Of a stretch of 64,000 bases of DNA, positions 57,400-64,000 are shown piece after piece. The translations under genes were made by a program, and so were the position numbers. A model generated the notes under the pieces. It worked only from the letters and a program-made list of their open reading frames with translations. It did not search any database and was not told the origin of the DNA. The first letter of the stretch is position 1, and each line of letters opens with the position of its first letter. Origin of the DNA: Pelomonas caseinilytica (GTDB lineage Bacteria; Pseudomonadota; Gammaproteobacteria; Burkholderiales; Burkholderiaceae_C); contig NZ_JAJTWT010000005.1 in assembly GCF_021353235.1 (NCBI RefSeq), forward strand, positions 310,001 to 374,000, in the 5' to 3' direction.

Positions 57400-58668
57400 A
57401 TGAGCCCCATGCCTCCCCTGAGCGATCGCATCGCCGCTTTGGCTGCGGCGTTGGAGTCCCAGGTCATCGCCTGGCGGCGCGACCTGCACCAGCACCCGGA
57501 GCTGGGCAACCGCGAGTTCCGCACCGCCTCCCTCGTGGCCGAGCATCTGCGCGGCCTGGGCTTTGACGAGGTGAAGACGGGTGTCGCCCACACCGGCGTC
57601 GTCGGCCTGCTGCGGGGTGGGTTGCCGGGCGGCGTGGTGGCCCTGAGGGCCGACATGGACGCGCTGCCGGTGACCGAGGAGGTGGAGCTGCCCTTCGCCT
57701 CCAAGGCGCGTGCGGTCTGGAACGGCGAGGAGGTGGGCGTCATGCATGCCTGCGGCCACGACTGCCACGTCGCCATCCTGATGGGCGTGGCCAGCATCCT
57801 GGCGAGCCTGCGGGCCGAGATCCCCGGCAGCGTCAAGTTCATCTTCCAGCCGGCGGAGGAGATGCCGCCCGAAGGCGAGGAGGGCGGGGCGGCGCTGATG
57901 ATCAAGGAAGGCGTGCTGGAGAACCCCACGCCCAGCGCCATCTTCGGCCTGCACGTCACCTCCCGCCAGTCGGCCGGCGTCATCGGCTACCGGCCGGGGC
58001 CGACGATGGCGAGTTCGGACAAGCTGCGCATCACCGTGCAGGGCAAGCAGACCCACGGCGCCGCGCCCTGGCTGGGCGTGGACCCCATCGTCACCTCGGC
58101 GCAGATCGTGCTGGGCCTGCAGACCGTCGTCAGCCGCACCCTCGACCTCAACCGCGAGCCGGCCGTCGTCACCATAGGCGCCATCAAGGGCGGGGTGCGC
58201 GAGAACATCATCCCGGACTCGGTCGAGATGCGCGGCACCATCCGCAGCTTCGACGAGGGCATGCGCGACGCCATCCACGAGCGCGTCACGCAGCTGGCCG
58301 AAGGCATCTCGGCGGCCTCGCGGGCGAGCTGCAAGGTCTGCATCACCAAGAACTACCCGGTCACGCGCAACGACCCCGTGCTGACCGAGCAGATGGTGCC
58401 CACGCTCACGCGCGTGGCCAGCACCGGCCCGCGGCCCATGGGCATCGAGGTCGTGCCCAAGGCGACCGGCGCCGAGGACTTCTCCTTCTTCCAGCGCCTC
58501 ATCCCGGGCCTCTTCTTCTTCGTCGGCGTGACACCGCCGGACATCGAGCCCAGCCAGGCCTACTCCAACCACTCGCCACGCTTCGTCGTCGACGAGCGCG
58601 GCCTGGAAGTGGGCGTGCGGGCCCTGGCCAACCTGGCCGTTGATTACCTCGCCAGCAAGGCGGCCTGA
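57400..58668 (+). CDS. M20 family amidohydrolase
   Basis: A 422-residue metallo-amidohydrolase of the M20D/hippurate hydrolase type. The metal-binding sequence HACGHDCHVAILMG, the region FQPAEEMPPEGEEGGAALM with the catalytic Glu, and FGLHVTSRQSAGVIGYRPG are clear, and the dimerisation domain begins DKLRITVQGKQTHGAAPWLG. The last metal ligand is near YSNHSPRFVVDE. Such enzymes release amino acids from N-acyl or N-carbamoyl substrates. No signal peptide. It lies 119 bp after the propeller gene. ATG at 57400 or 57409. Confidence 0.9.
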   Translation: MSPMPPLSDRIAALAAALESQVIAWRRDLHQHPELGNREFRTASLVAEHLRGLGFDEVKTGVAHTGVVGLLRGGLPGGVVALRADMDALPVTEEVELPFASKARAVWNGEEVGVMHACGHDCHVAILMGVASILASLRAEIPGSVKFIFQPAEEMPPEGEEGGAALMIKEGVLENPTPSAIFGLHVTSRQSAGVIGYRPGPTMASSDKLRITVQGKQTHGAAPWLGVDPIVTSAQIVLGLQTVVSRTLDLNREPAVVTIGAIKGGVRENIIPDSVEMRGTIRSFDEGMRDAIHERVTQLAEGISAASRASCKVCITKNYPVTRNDPVLTEQMVPTLTRVASTGPRPMGIEVVPKATGAEDFSFFQRLIPGLFFFVGVTPPDIEPSQAYSNHSPRFVVDERGLEVGVRALANLAVDYLASKAA

Positions 58669-58730
58669 GAACGCGGATGGCACCGTGCCCGGCTTCGACA
58701 GGCGGGCGCAGCCCCGCCGCTCCTCCAGCG

Positions 58731-58810
58731 ACTGCCGCGGAACTGGCTTCGCCAGGCCGCTGGCAGTGCCCCCTTGAGGGGGCGGCCGTCAGGCCGTAGG
58801 GGGTGGGCTC
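58731..58810 (-). repeat. Intergenic repeat family C, copy 2 (after flgH)
   Basis: On the minus strand it starts just after the flgH TGA with GAGCCCACCCCCTACGGCCT, then CCCCCTCAAGGGGGCACTGCC and GAAGCCAGTTCCGCGGC. It lies between flgH and the convergent amidohydrolase gene. Confidence 0.85.
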
Positions 58811-59482
58811 TCAGCTCGGCGCGATGTTCAGGAAAAAGCGCGACAGCCAGCCCACGGCGTGGGCGTCGGAGGTCGCGCCGCGGCCGCGCTGCTCGATGCG
58901 CACGTTGGCGACCGAGGTGGATGGAACGGCATTGCCCTGGCCGATCATGCGCGGGTCGACCTGGCCGGAGAAGCGCAGCACGTCGACGTTGTGGTTCACG
59001 CCGATCTGCTTCTCGCCGCTGATCATCAGGTGGCCGTTGGGCAGCACGGCCGTCACGACGGCGGTGATGGCGCCGGTGAACTCGTTGGTGTTCTGGTTGC
59101 TGCCCTTGCCCTTGTTGTCGTTGGCCGAGGTGGCGCCGGCGCTGGCGCGGCCGAAGGAGTTGGGTGCGATGCCGGGCAGGGCGGTGATGCCGGCCGACAG
59201 GCTGCCGCTCTTGCTCAGCTCGCTGGTGCTGGTCTGCGAGGCGGAGACCTTTTCGGTGATGTTGATGGTGAGCGTGTCGCCGACGAGGCGGGCACGGTGG
59301 TCCTCGAACAGCGGCCGGTAGCTGGCGGCCTGGTAGATGGAACCGTTGGTGGGCGCCGTGGCCTCGACCGGCGGCAGGTTGACCACCGGCGTGTGGGCCA
59401 GCTCGACCTGGGGTTCGGGGTAGGGCGTGGCGCAGCCGGCGAGCAGCAGCGGCGTGGCGAGGAGAACGATCAGGCGCGTCAT
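58811..59482 (-). CDS. flgH: Flagellar L-ring lipoprotein FlgH
   Basis: A 223-residue outer-membrane lipoprotein. The lipobox LLLAGC is near residue 17 after a short hydrophobic signal (TRLIVLLATPLLLAGC). Conserved parts are IYQAASYRPLFEDHRARLVG, GDTLTINITEKVSASQTSTS and the C-terminal GHLMISGEKQIGVNHNVDVL. The ATG at 59480-59482 is chosen; a longer start 8 codons up is less likely. It is the last gene of the flgB-H block, ended by a family C repeat. Confidence 0.96.
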   Translation of the reverse strand: MTRLIVLLATPLLLAGCATPYPEPQVELAHTPVVNLPPVEATAPTNGSIYQAASYRPLFEDHRARLVGDTLTINITEKVSASQTSTSELSKSGSLSAGITALPGIAPNSFGRASAGATSANDNKGKGSNQNTNEFTGAITAVVTAVLPNGHLMISGEKQIGVNHNVDVLRFSGQVDPRMIGQGNAVPSTSVANVRIEQRGRGATSDAHAVGWLSRFFLNIAPS

Positions 59483-59526
59483 GGGGCGCTCCGGCAAGGT
59501 TGGCATCTGTGGCTGCGTTCAGCGAC

Positions 59527-60309
59527 TTAGATCTGGGCGAGCTTTTGCAGCATTTGGTCCGAGGTCTGCACCGCTTTGGAATTGAGTTCGTAGGCGCGCT
59601 GGGTCTGGATCATCTGCACCAGCTCCTCCACGACGTTGACGTTGGACGTCTCGACATAGCCCTGCTGCAGGGCGCCCATGCCGTTGTTGTTGGGGGCGCC
59701 GGTGTTGGGCGTGCCGCTGGAGGCGGTCTCGGCGAAGAGGTTCTGGCCCTTGGGGTCCAGGCCGGCCGGGTTCACGAAGTTGGCGAGCTGGATCTGGCCC
59801 ACGCTCTGCGGCGTCGCCTGGCCGGGCAGGGTGACGCTGACGGTGCCGTCGGCGCCGATGGTCAGGCTCTGGGCGTTCTGCGGGATGGTGATGCCCGGCA
59901 GCACCGTGTAGCCGTTGCTGGTCACCATCTGGCCATTGGCGTTGAGCTGGAAGCTGCCGTCGCGGGTGTAGTTGGTCGTGCCGTCAGGCATCTGCACCTG
60001 GAAGAAGCCGTCGCCCTTGATGGCCAGGTCGAGGTTGTTGCTGGTCTGCTGCAGGTTGCCCTGCGTGTAGATGCGCGCGGTGGCCACCGGGCGCACGCCC
60101 AGGCCCACCTGCAGGCCGGTGGGCAGCGTGGTCTGCTCGGTGCTGTTGGCGCCGCTCTGGCGCAGGTTCTGGTAGATCAGGTCCTCGAAGACGGCGTGCG
60201 AGCGCTTGTAGCCGTTGGTGGCGACGTTGGCGAGGTTGTGGGAGATGTTGTCCAGCTGGGTCTGCTGGGCTTCCATGCCGGTCTTGGCGATCCAGAGCGA
60301 GCGCATCAT
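59527..60309 (-). CDS. flgG: Distal rod protein FlgG
   Basis: A 260-residue distal rod protein, the canonical length. It has the N-terminal [40 protein letters not shown], and the C-terminal [20 protein letters not shown] and SNVNVVEE motif. It is separated from flgF by 12 nt. Either of two adjacent ATGs can start it. Confidence 0.97.
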   Translation of the reverse strand: MMRSLWIAKTGMEAQQTQLDNISHNLANVATNGYKRSHAVFEDLIYQNLRQSGANSTEQTTLPTGLQVGLGVRPVATARIYTQGNLQQTSNNLDLAIKGDGFFQVQMPDGTTNYTRDGSFQLNANGQMVTSNGYTVLPGITIPQNAQSLTIGADGTVSVTLPGQATPQSVGQIQLANFVNPAGLDPKGQNLFAETASSGTPNTGAPNNNGMGALQQGYVETSNVNVVEELVQMIQTQRAYELNSKAVQTSDQMLQKLAQI

Positions 60310-60321
60310 GGCGGTGTTTCC

Positions 60322-61047
60322 TTAGGTCGAACCGAGCAACTTGGCGGATTGCTGGCCCTGGGTCTGGGCGATCTGCAGCAGCTTCATCTGCTGCTCGAAC
60401 TGGCGGCCCGCGGCGATCATGGCGACCATGGTCTCCACGGGGCTGACGTTGGAGCCTTCGAGGGCGCCGTCCTGCAGCCGGGCACTCGGGTCGGCGGGCA
60501 GGTCGCCGTCGGCGGCGCGGAACATGCCGTCTTCACTGCGCGTCAGCGGCGCCTCGGGCGTGACGAGCTTGAGCCGGCCGATGTTGGTGGGGCGCTGGTT
60601 GGGCGCCTTGGCGCTGATGGTGCCGTCGCTGCCGATGGAGAGCTCGCTGTTGGGCGGCACGTTGATCGGGCCGCCGTCGCCCAGCACCGGCATGCCGTTG
60701 CGCATGACGAGCAGGCCGTCGGCGCTCACGTCCAGCGAACCGGCCCGGGTGTAGGCCTCGGTGCCGTCGTTGGCCTGCACGGCCAGCCAGGCCTTGCCCT
60801 GCATGGCGACGTCGAGGTTGCGGCCGGTGGGCGTCAGCGGGCCGGCGGCGTCGTTGTAGCCGATGGTCGTTTCCAGCGCATAGGCGCGCGTGGAGGCGCC
60901 GTCGCCCCGCACCGGCACGGCGCGGAAGGCCTGCAGTTCGGCCCGAAAGCCGTTGGTCGTGACGTTGGCGAGGTTGTGCGAGAGCACGTCCTGCCGCTGC
61001 ATGGCCGCCTTGGCGCCGGCCATCGACAGGTAAATCATCCGATCCAT
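60322..61047 (-). CDS. flgF: Proximal rod protein FlgF
   Basis: A 241-residue rod protein. Signature parts are MIYLSMAGAKAAMQRQDVLS, HNLANVTTNGFRAELQAFRA and the C-terminal LEGSNVSPVETMVAMIAAGR. It lies between flgE and flgG with gaps of 19 and 12 nt, so it belongs to the same operon. Confidence 0.96.
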   Translation of the reverse strand: MDRMIYLSMAGAKAAMQRQDVLSHNLANVTTNGFRAELQAFRAVPVRGDGASTRAYALETTIGYNDAAGPLTPTGRNLDVAMQGKAWLAVQANDGTEAYTRAGSLDVSADGLLVMRNGMPVLGDGGPINVPPNSELSIGSDGTISAKAPNQRPTNIGRLKLVTPEAPLTRSEDGMFRAADGDLPADPSARLQDGALEGSNVSPVETMVAMIAAGRQFEQQMKLLQIAQTQGQQSAKLLGST

Positions 61048-61066
61048 GCTTCAGCCTCGCGTGGGT

Positions 61067-62383
61067 TCAGCGCAGATTGACGATGGTCTGCAGGACCTGG
61101 TCCTGCGTCTTGATCGTCTGCGCATTGGCCTGGTAGGCGCGCTGGGCCGTCACCATGTTGACCAGCTCGGCCGTCAGGTCGACGTTGCTTTCCTCCAGGG
61201 CGCCGGACTGAAGGGCGCCCATGTTGCCGTCGCCCGGCACGCCGACGACGGCGTCGCCCGAGGCCACGGTGCGGATCCAGACGTTGCCGCCCATGGTCTG
61301 CAGGCCCTGCGGGTTGCGGAAGCTGGCCAGCTCGATCTGGCCGGCCGGCTTGCTCTGGCCGTTGGAGTAGCGCGCCTGGATGACGCCGTTGTTGGCGACC
61401 TGGATGCCGGTGAGCTGGCCCGGGGCGTAGCCGTCCTGGGTCAGGTCGGTCACGGCGAAGCTGCTGCCGTTCTCGGTGGCGCCCGTCATGTCGAGCTGGA
61501 TGCCGGGGATGGCCAGCGTCGCGTTGCCGCGGGTGCTGGTGCCGGCCGGCACGTTCATGGCGATGGGGGCGGTCGGGCTGGTCGGCGAGCCGCCGGTGGG
61601 CGGGAAGGTGATGGTGGTGAAGGGGGCCGTCGGGTTGCCGGCGGCGTCCATCGCGATGGCGGCCCCGGTGGCGTCGGTGTCGAAGGGCGTGCCGTTGGCG
61701 GTGGCGTAGACGTTCCAGGTGTCGCTGCCGTCGGCGGCCGTGGCGGCCTTCTGGAAGTAGAAGGTCACCGCCACGTCCTGGCCCTTGGCGTCGTAGACGG
61801 TCATGGACGTGGCGTTGTTGTAGGTCGTGCTGTCCTTGAGGTCGATGCCGGTGCCGGTGCCGCCGCCGGGGGCGGTGGTCTTCAGGCGTGAGTCGAGGTT
61901 GAACTCCATCTTGACCGTCGTGGTCACGGCCGGCGGGATGCCGCCGGTGGGCAGCTGCAGGGGCTGGGCGGTGCCCGGCTGGATGACACCCGCACCGTTG
62001 GCCGGGTAGCCCATCAGCTTGAGGTTGTCGTTGTTGACGATGAAGCCGTCCTTGCTGACCTTGAACTGGCCGTTGCGGCTGTAGCGCGTGGGGTTGACGC
62101 CGTCGCTGACCTGGAAGAAGCCGCCGCCGTTGATGGCGAGGTCCATGGGGTTCTCGGTCGTCGTGATGTTGCCCTGCGTGAACTGCTGGGCCACCGACTG
62201 CAGCGAGGTGCCGATGCCGATCTGGTTCTGCCCCGCGCCGTTGAGGGCGGCGGCGTAGACGTCCGCGAACTCGGCCCGCGAGCCCTTGGCGCCGTAGGTG
62301 CCCGAGTTGGCGATGTTGTTGCCGATGACGTCGAGGTTCTTGGAGGCGGCGTTGAGCCCGGAGAGGCCTTGCTGGAAGCTCAT
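61067..62383 (-). CDS. flgE: Flagellar hook protein FlgE
   Basis: A 438-residue hook protein. The N-terminal MSFQQGLSGLNAASKNLDVI and GNNIANSGTYGAKGSRAEFA, and the C-terminal LEESNVDLTAELVNMVTAQR and AYQANAQTIKTQDQVLQTIV, identify it. The central region contains Gly/Thr/Pro-rich loops. FliK at 4.3-5.6 kb would set hook length. flgD lies 30 nt upstream. Confidence 0.97.
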   Translation of the reverse strand: MSFQQGLSGLNAASKNLDVIGNNIANSGTYGAKGSRAEFADVYAAALNGAGQNQIGIGTSLQSVAQQFTQGNITTTENPMDLAINGGGFFQVSDGVNPTRYSRNGQFKVSKDGFIVNNDNLKLMGYPANGAGVIQPGTAQPLQLPTGGIPPAVTTTVKMEFNLDSRLKTTAPGGGTGTGIDLKDSTTYNNATSMTVYDAKGQDVAVTFYFQKAATAADGSDTWNVYATANGTPFDTDATGAAIAMDAAGNPTAPFTTITFPPTGGSPTSPTAPIAMNVPAGTSTRGNATLAIPGIQLDMTGATENGSSFAVTDLTQDGYAPGQLTGIQVANNGVIQARYSNGQSKPAGQIELASFRNPQGLQTMGGNVWIRTVASGDAVVGVPGDGNMGALQSGALEESNVDLTAELVNMVTAQRAYQANAQTIKTQDQVLQTIVNLR

Positions 62384-62413
62384 GGAGGAGTCCTTGCTGT
62401 GCGGAAGGGGTGA

Positions 62414-63058
62414 TCAGTTGACGGCCGACACGGCCGTGTAGTCGACGGGGCCGAGGCGGTCGAGGTTGAGCTTGAGGCTGCCGTTCTCGCTGTAGACGGC
62501 GTTGACCTTGTCGTAGGCGTAGGTCGTCGACGTGACGGCGGCGGTGCCGTTGGCTGCGGTGATGCGGTACTTGACCTCACTGCCCTCGGAGGCCAGCGTG
62601 CCGGCCTTCCAGGTGAAGGTCTGGCGGCCCGAGCCCTGGGCACCCAGCTGCTGGGTGTCGATGACGTTGCCGGCCGGGCCGAGGATCTCCAGCTTGACCG
62701 TCTTGGCCGCGCCGTCGAGCTCGTAGCTGCCCTCGGCGACGCCGTTCACGACCTGGATCTTGTCGCTGGGCACGGCCACCTCGCGGCCCACCAGCGAGAT
62801 GGACTGCAGCGCCTGCATCTGGCCGAGCTGGCCGCCCAGGCTCTTGATGCTGGTGTCCAGGGTCGAGAGGCTCGTGACCTGCTGGATCTGCGCCATCTGG
62901 CTCGTCACCTGGGCGTTGTCCATGGGGTTGAGCGGGTCCTGGTTGTTCATCTGCGCGACGAGCAGCTTCAGGAAGCGGTCCTGGGTCTCGGCGGCGTTCT
63001 TCGTCGAGGTGGGGCTGCCGGTGCCGGAACTGCTGCCGTTGAGTGCCGTGATGTCCAT
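62414..63058 (-). CDS. flgD: Hook-capping protein FlgD
   Basis: A 214-residue scaffold for hook assembly. The conserved N-terminus (QDRFLKLLVAQMNNQDPLNP, MDNAQVTSQMAQIQQVTSLS) and the C-terminal Ig-like domain (VKLEILGPAGNVIDTQQLGA) are present. A family C repeat fills most of the 132-bp gap from flgC, which is unusual within flgB-C-D. Confidence 0.96.
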   Translation of the reverse strand: MDITALNGSSSGTGSPTSTKNAAETQDRFLKLLVAQMNNQDPLNPMDNAQVTSQMAQIQQVTSLSTLDTSIKSLGGQLGQMQALQSISLVGREVAVPSDKIQVVNGVAEGSYELDGAAKTVKLEILGPAGNVIDTQQLGAQGSGRQTFTWKAGTLASEGSEVKYRITAANGTAAVTSTTYAYDKVNAVYSENGSLKLNLDRLGPVDYTAVSAVN

Positions 63059-63110
63059 CGCTCAATCCTTGTTTTCAAGCCGCGGCGCCGAAGGCCGCCG
63101 CGACATCCAG

Positions 63111-63190
63111 CAGCAGCCGCGGAACCGGCTTTGCCGGGCCGCTGGTTGCGCCCCCTTGAGGGGGGAGGCGCGAAGCGCTTCGGGGGTGGG
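63111..63190 (-). repeat. Intergenic repeat family C, copy 3 (flgC-flgD gap)
   Basis: On the minus strand it begins immediately after the flgC TGA: CCCACCCCCGAAGCGCTTCG, then CCCCCCTCAAGGGGGCGCAA and CGGCAAAGCCGGTTCCGCGG. It lies inside the flg operon. Confidence 0.9.
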
Positions 63191-63607
63191 TCATGACTGG
63201 CCGAGTTGCAGGGTCTTGAGCAGCAGGTTCTTTGCCGTGCTCATGACTTCGATGTTGTTCTGGTAGGACCGTGACGCCGAGATCATGTTGACCATCTCTT
63301 CCACCGGGTTGACGTTGGAATAGGTCACGTAGCCGTCGGCATCGGCCTGCGGATGCTTGGGGTCGTGCACGCGGCGGCCGGGGGTCTGATCCTCGGTGAT
63401 GGTGCTCACGCGCACGCCGGCGTTGCCGCTGTCGTTGCCGGCGCCCATCAGCTGGGTCTGGAAGACGACCTGGCGGGCCTTGTAGGCCTGGCCGTCGGGG
63501 CCGGCCACGGTGTCGGCGTTGGCCAGGTTGCTGGCCACCACGTTCAGGCGCTGGCTCTGGGCGCTGACCGCGCTGCCGCTGACACTGAAGATCTGGAACA
63601 TCGACAT
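63191..63607 (-). CDS. flgC: Proximal rod protein FlgC
   Basis: A 138-residue rod protein. It starts MSMFQIFSVSGSAVSAQSQR and has VVASNLANADTVAGPDGQAY, then the C-terminal SNVNPVEEMVNMISASRSYQ and MSTAKNLLLKTLQLGQS typical of FlgC. It lies 22 nt after flgB. Confidence 0.97.
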   Translation of the reverse strand: MSMFQIFSVSGSAVSAQSQRLNVVASNLANADTVAGPDGQAYKARQVVFQTQLMGAGNDSGNAGVRVSTITEDQTPGRRVHDPKHPQADADGYVTYSNVNPVEEMVNMISASRSYQNNIEVMSTAKNLLLKTLQLGQS

Positions 63608-63629
63608 GGCTCAGTCCTTTCCTTGGCCG

Positions 63630-64000
63630 TCAGCCCTGGTTGGGCGACTTCATCGAGTCCAGCGTCGTGCGCACGGACGCGTTGATGAAACGCAGCGTGG
63701 CCTCGTACTTGACGGAGTTGTCAGCGAAGCTGGCGCGCTCGCGGTCCATGTCGACGCCGTTGCTGTCGAGGTTGGTCTGGGCCTGCAGCGCATAGACCTT
63801 GCCGCTCTCGCCGCGGGCGCCGGCCAGGGGGGCGATGTGCCCGGCCTGGGTGGTCGCCATGGCGCCGGGCGTGCCGACCTCGCCGGTCGCCTCGCGCAGC
63901 GCCCGGGCGAAGTCGATGTCGCGGGCCTGGTAGCCCGGCGTGTCGGCGTTGGCGATGTTGCTGGCGAGCAGGCGCTGGCGCTCCGCCCGCAGCGTCAGGG
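63630..64000 (-). CDS. flgB: Proximal rod protein FlgB (3' part, truncated by window edge)
   Basis: The gene continues past the right edge. Reading the minus strand from 64000 gives TLRAERQRLLASNIANADTP, GYQARDIDFARALREATGE, which is the FlgB signature, and it ends RFINASVRTTLDSMKSPNQG. The start codon is not in the window, so the ATG at 63858-63860 is internal. flgC follows. Confidence 0.95.
   Translation of the reverse strand, partial: LTLRAERQRLLASNIANADTPGYQARDIDFARALREATGEVGTPGAMATTQAGHIAPLAGARGESGKVYALQAQTNLDSNGVDMDRERASFADNSVKYEATLRFINASVRTTLDSMKSPNQG

Overview
The window is a nearly complete flagellar and motility superlocus from a GC-rich betaproteobacterium. The FlhDC master regulator, FlhF with a FleN-like protein, divergent fliE, GC content and several palindromic intergenic repeat families suggest Burkholderiales (Roseateles/Rubrivivax/Sphaerotilus-like). 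The taxon is inferred from gene content, not from a database match.

Layout. 1-11.4 kb, minus strand: fliF-G-H-I-J-K and fliL-M-N-O-P-Q-R (MS ring, C ring, export ATPase, hook-length control, export gate; fliR runs off the left edge), with fliE divergent. 12.0-18.9 kb, minus strand: a type IV pilin-like protein, the c-di-GMP brake YcgR, fliT, fliS, fliD and three flagellin genes with sigma-28-type promoters and intrinsic terminators. 19.3-26.0 kb: a small TPR-like gene, a 265-bp folded palindromic element, flhD-flhC, then a five-gene glycosylation/methylation module containing a GT41 O-GlcNAc-transferase-like enzyme. 26.1-29.2 kb, plus strand: motA-motB-cheY-cheZ. 29.4-38.4 kb: a periplasmic binding protein, flhB-flhA-flhF-(fleN-like)-fliA and a soluble chemoreceptor. 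38.6-48.8 kb: c-di-GMP and two-component signalling genes (GGDEF, REC-PAS-GGDEF-EAL, HPt, two histidine kinases, an ANTAR response regulator, an HDOD protein). 48.9-64 kb, minus strand: flgL-K-J-I and flgH-G-F-E-D-C-B (flgB runs off the right edge). The two flg blocks are separated by an opposite-strand cassette: a repeat-containing secreted protein, a GT4 glycosyltransferase, a beta-propeller protein and an M20 amidohydrolase.

How it works together. FlhDC would switch on the basal-body and export genes. FliA (sigma-28) would then read promoters of the TCAAG-N14/15-GCCGAtA type found before fliC2, fliC1, fliD, fliS, motA and the TPR-like gene. The GT/methyltransferase modules are candidates for flagellin or surface glycan decoration. 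YcgR and the GGDEF/EAL proteins would tie motor output to c-di-GMP.

The most unusual DNA-level features are four families of palindromic repeats sitting almost exclusively in gaps between motility genes, often starting at the stop codon, and a three-stem folded element just upstream of flhDC.
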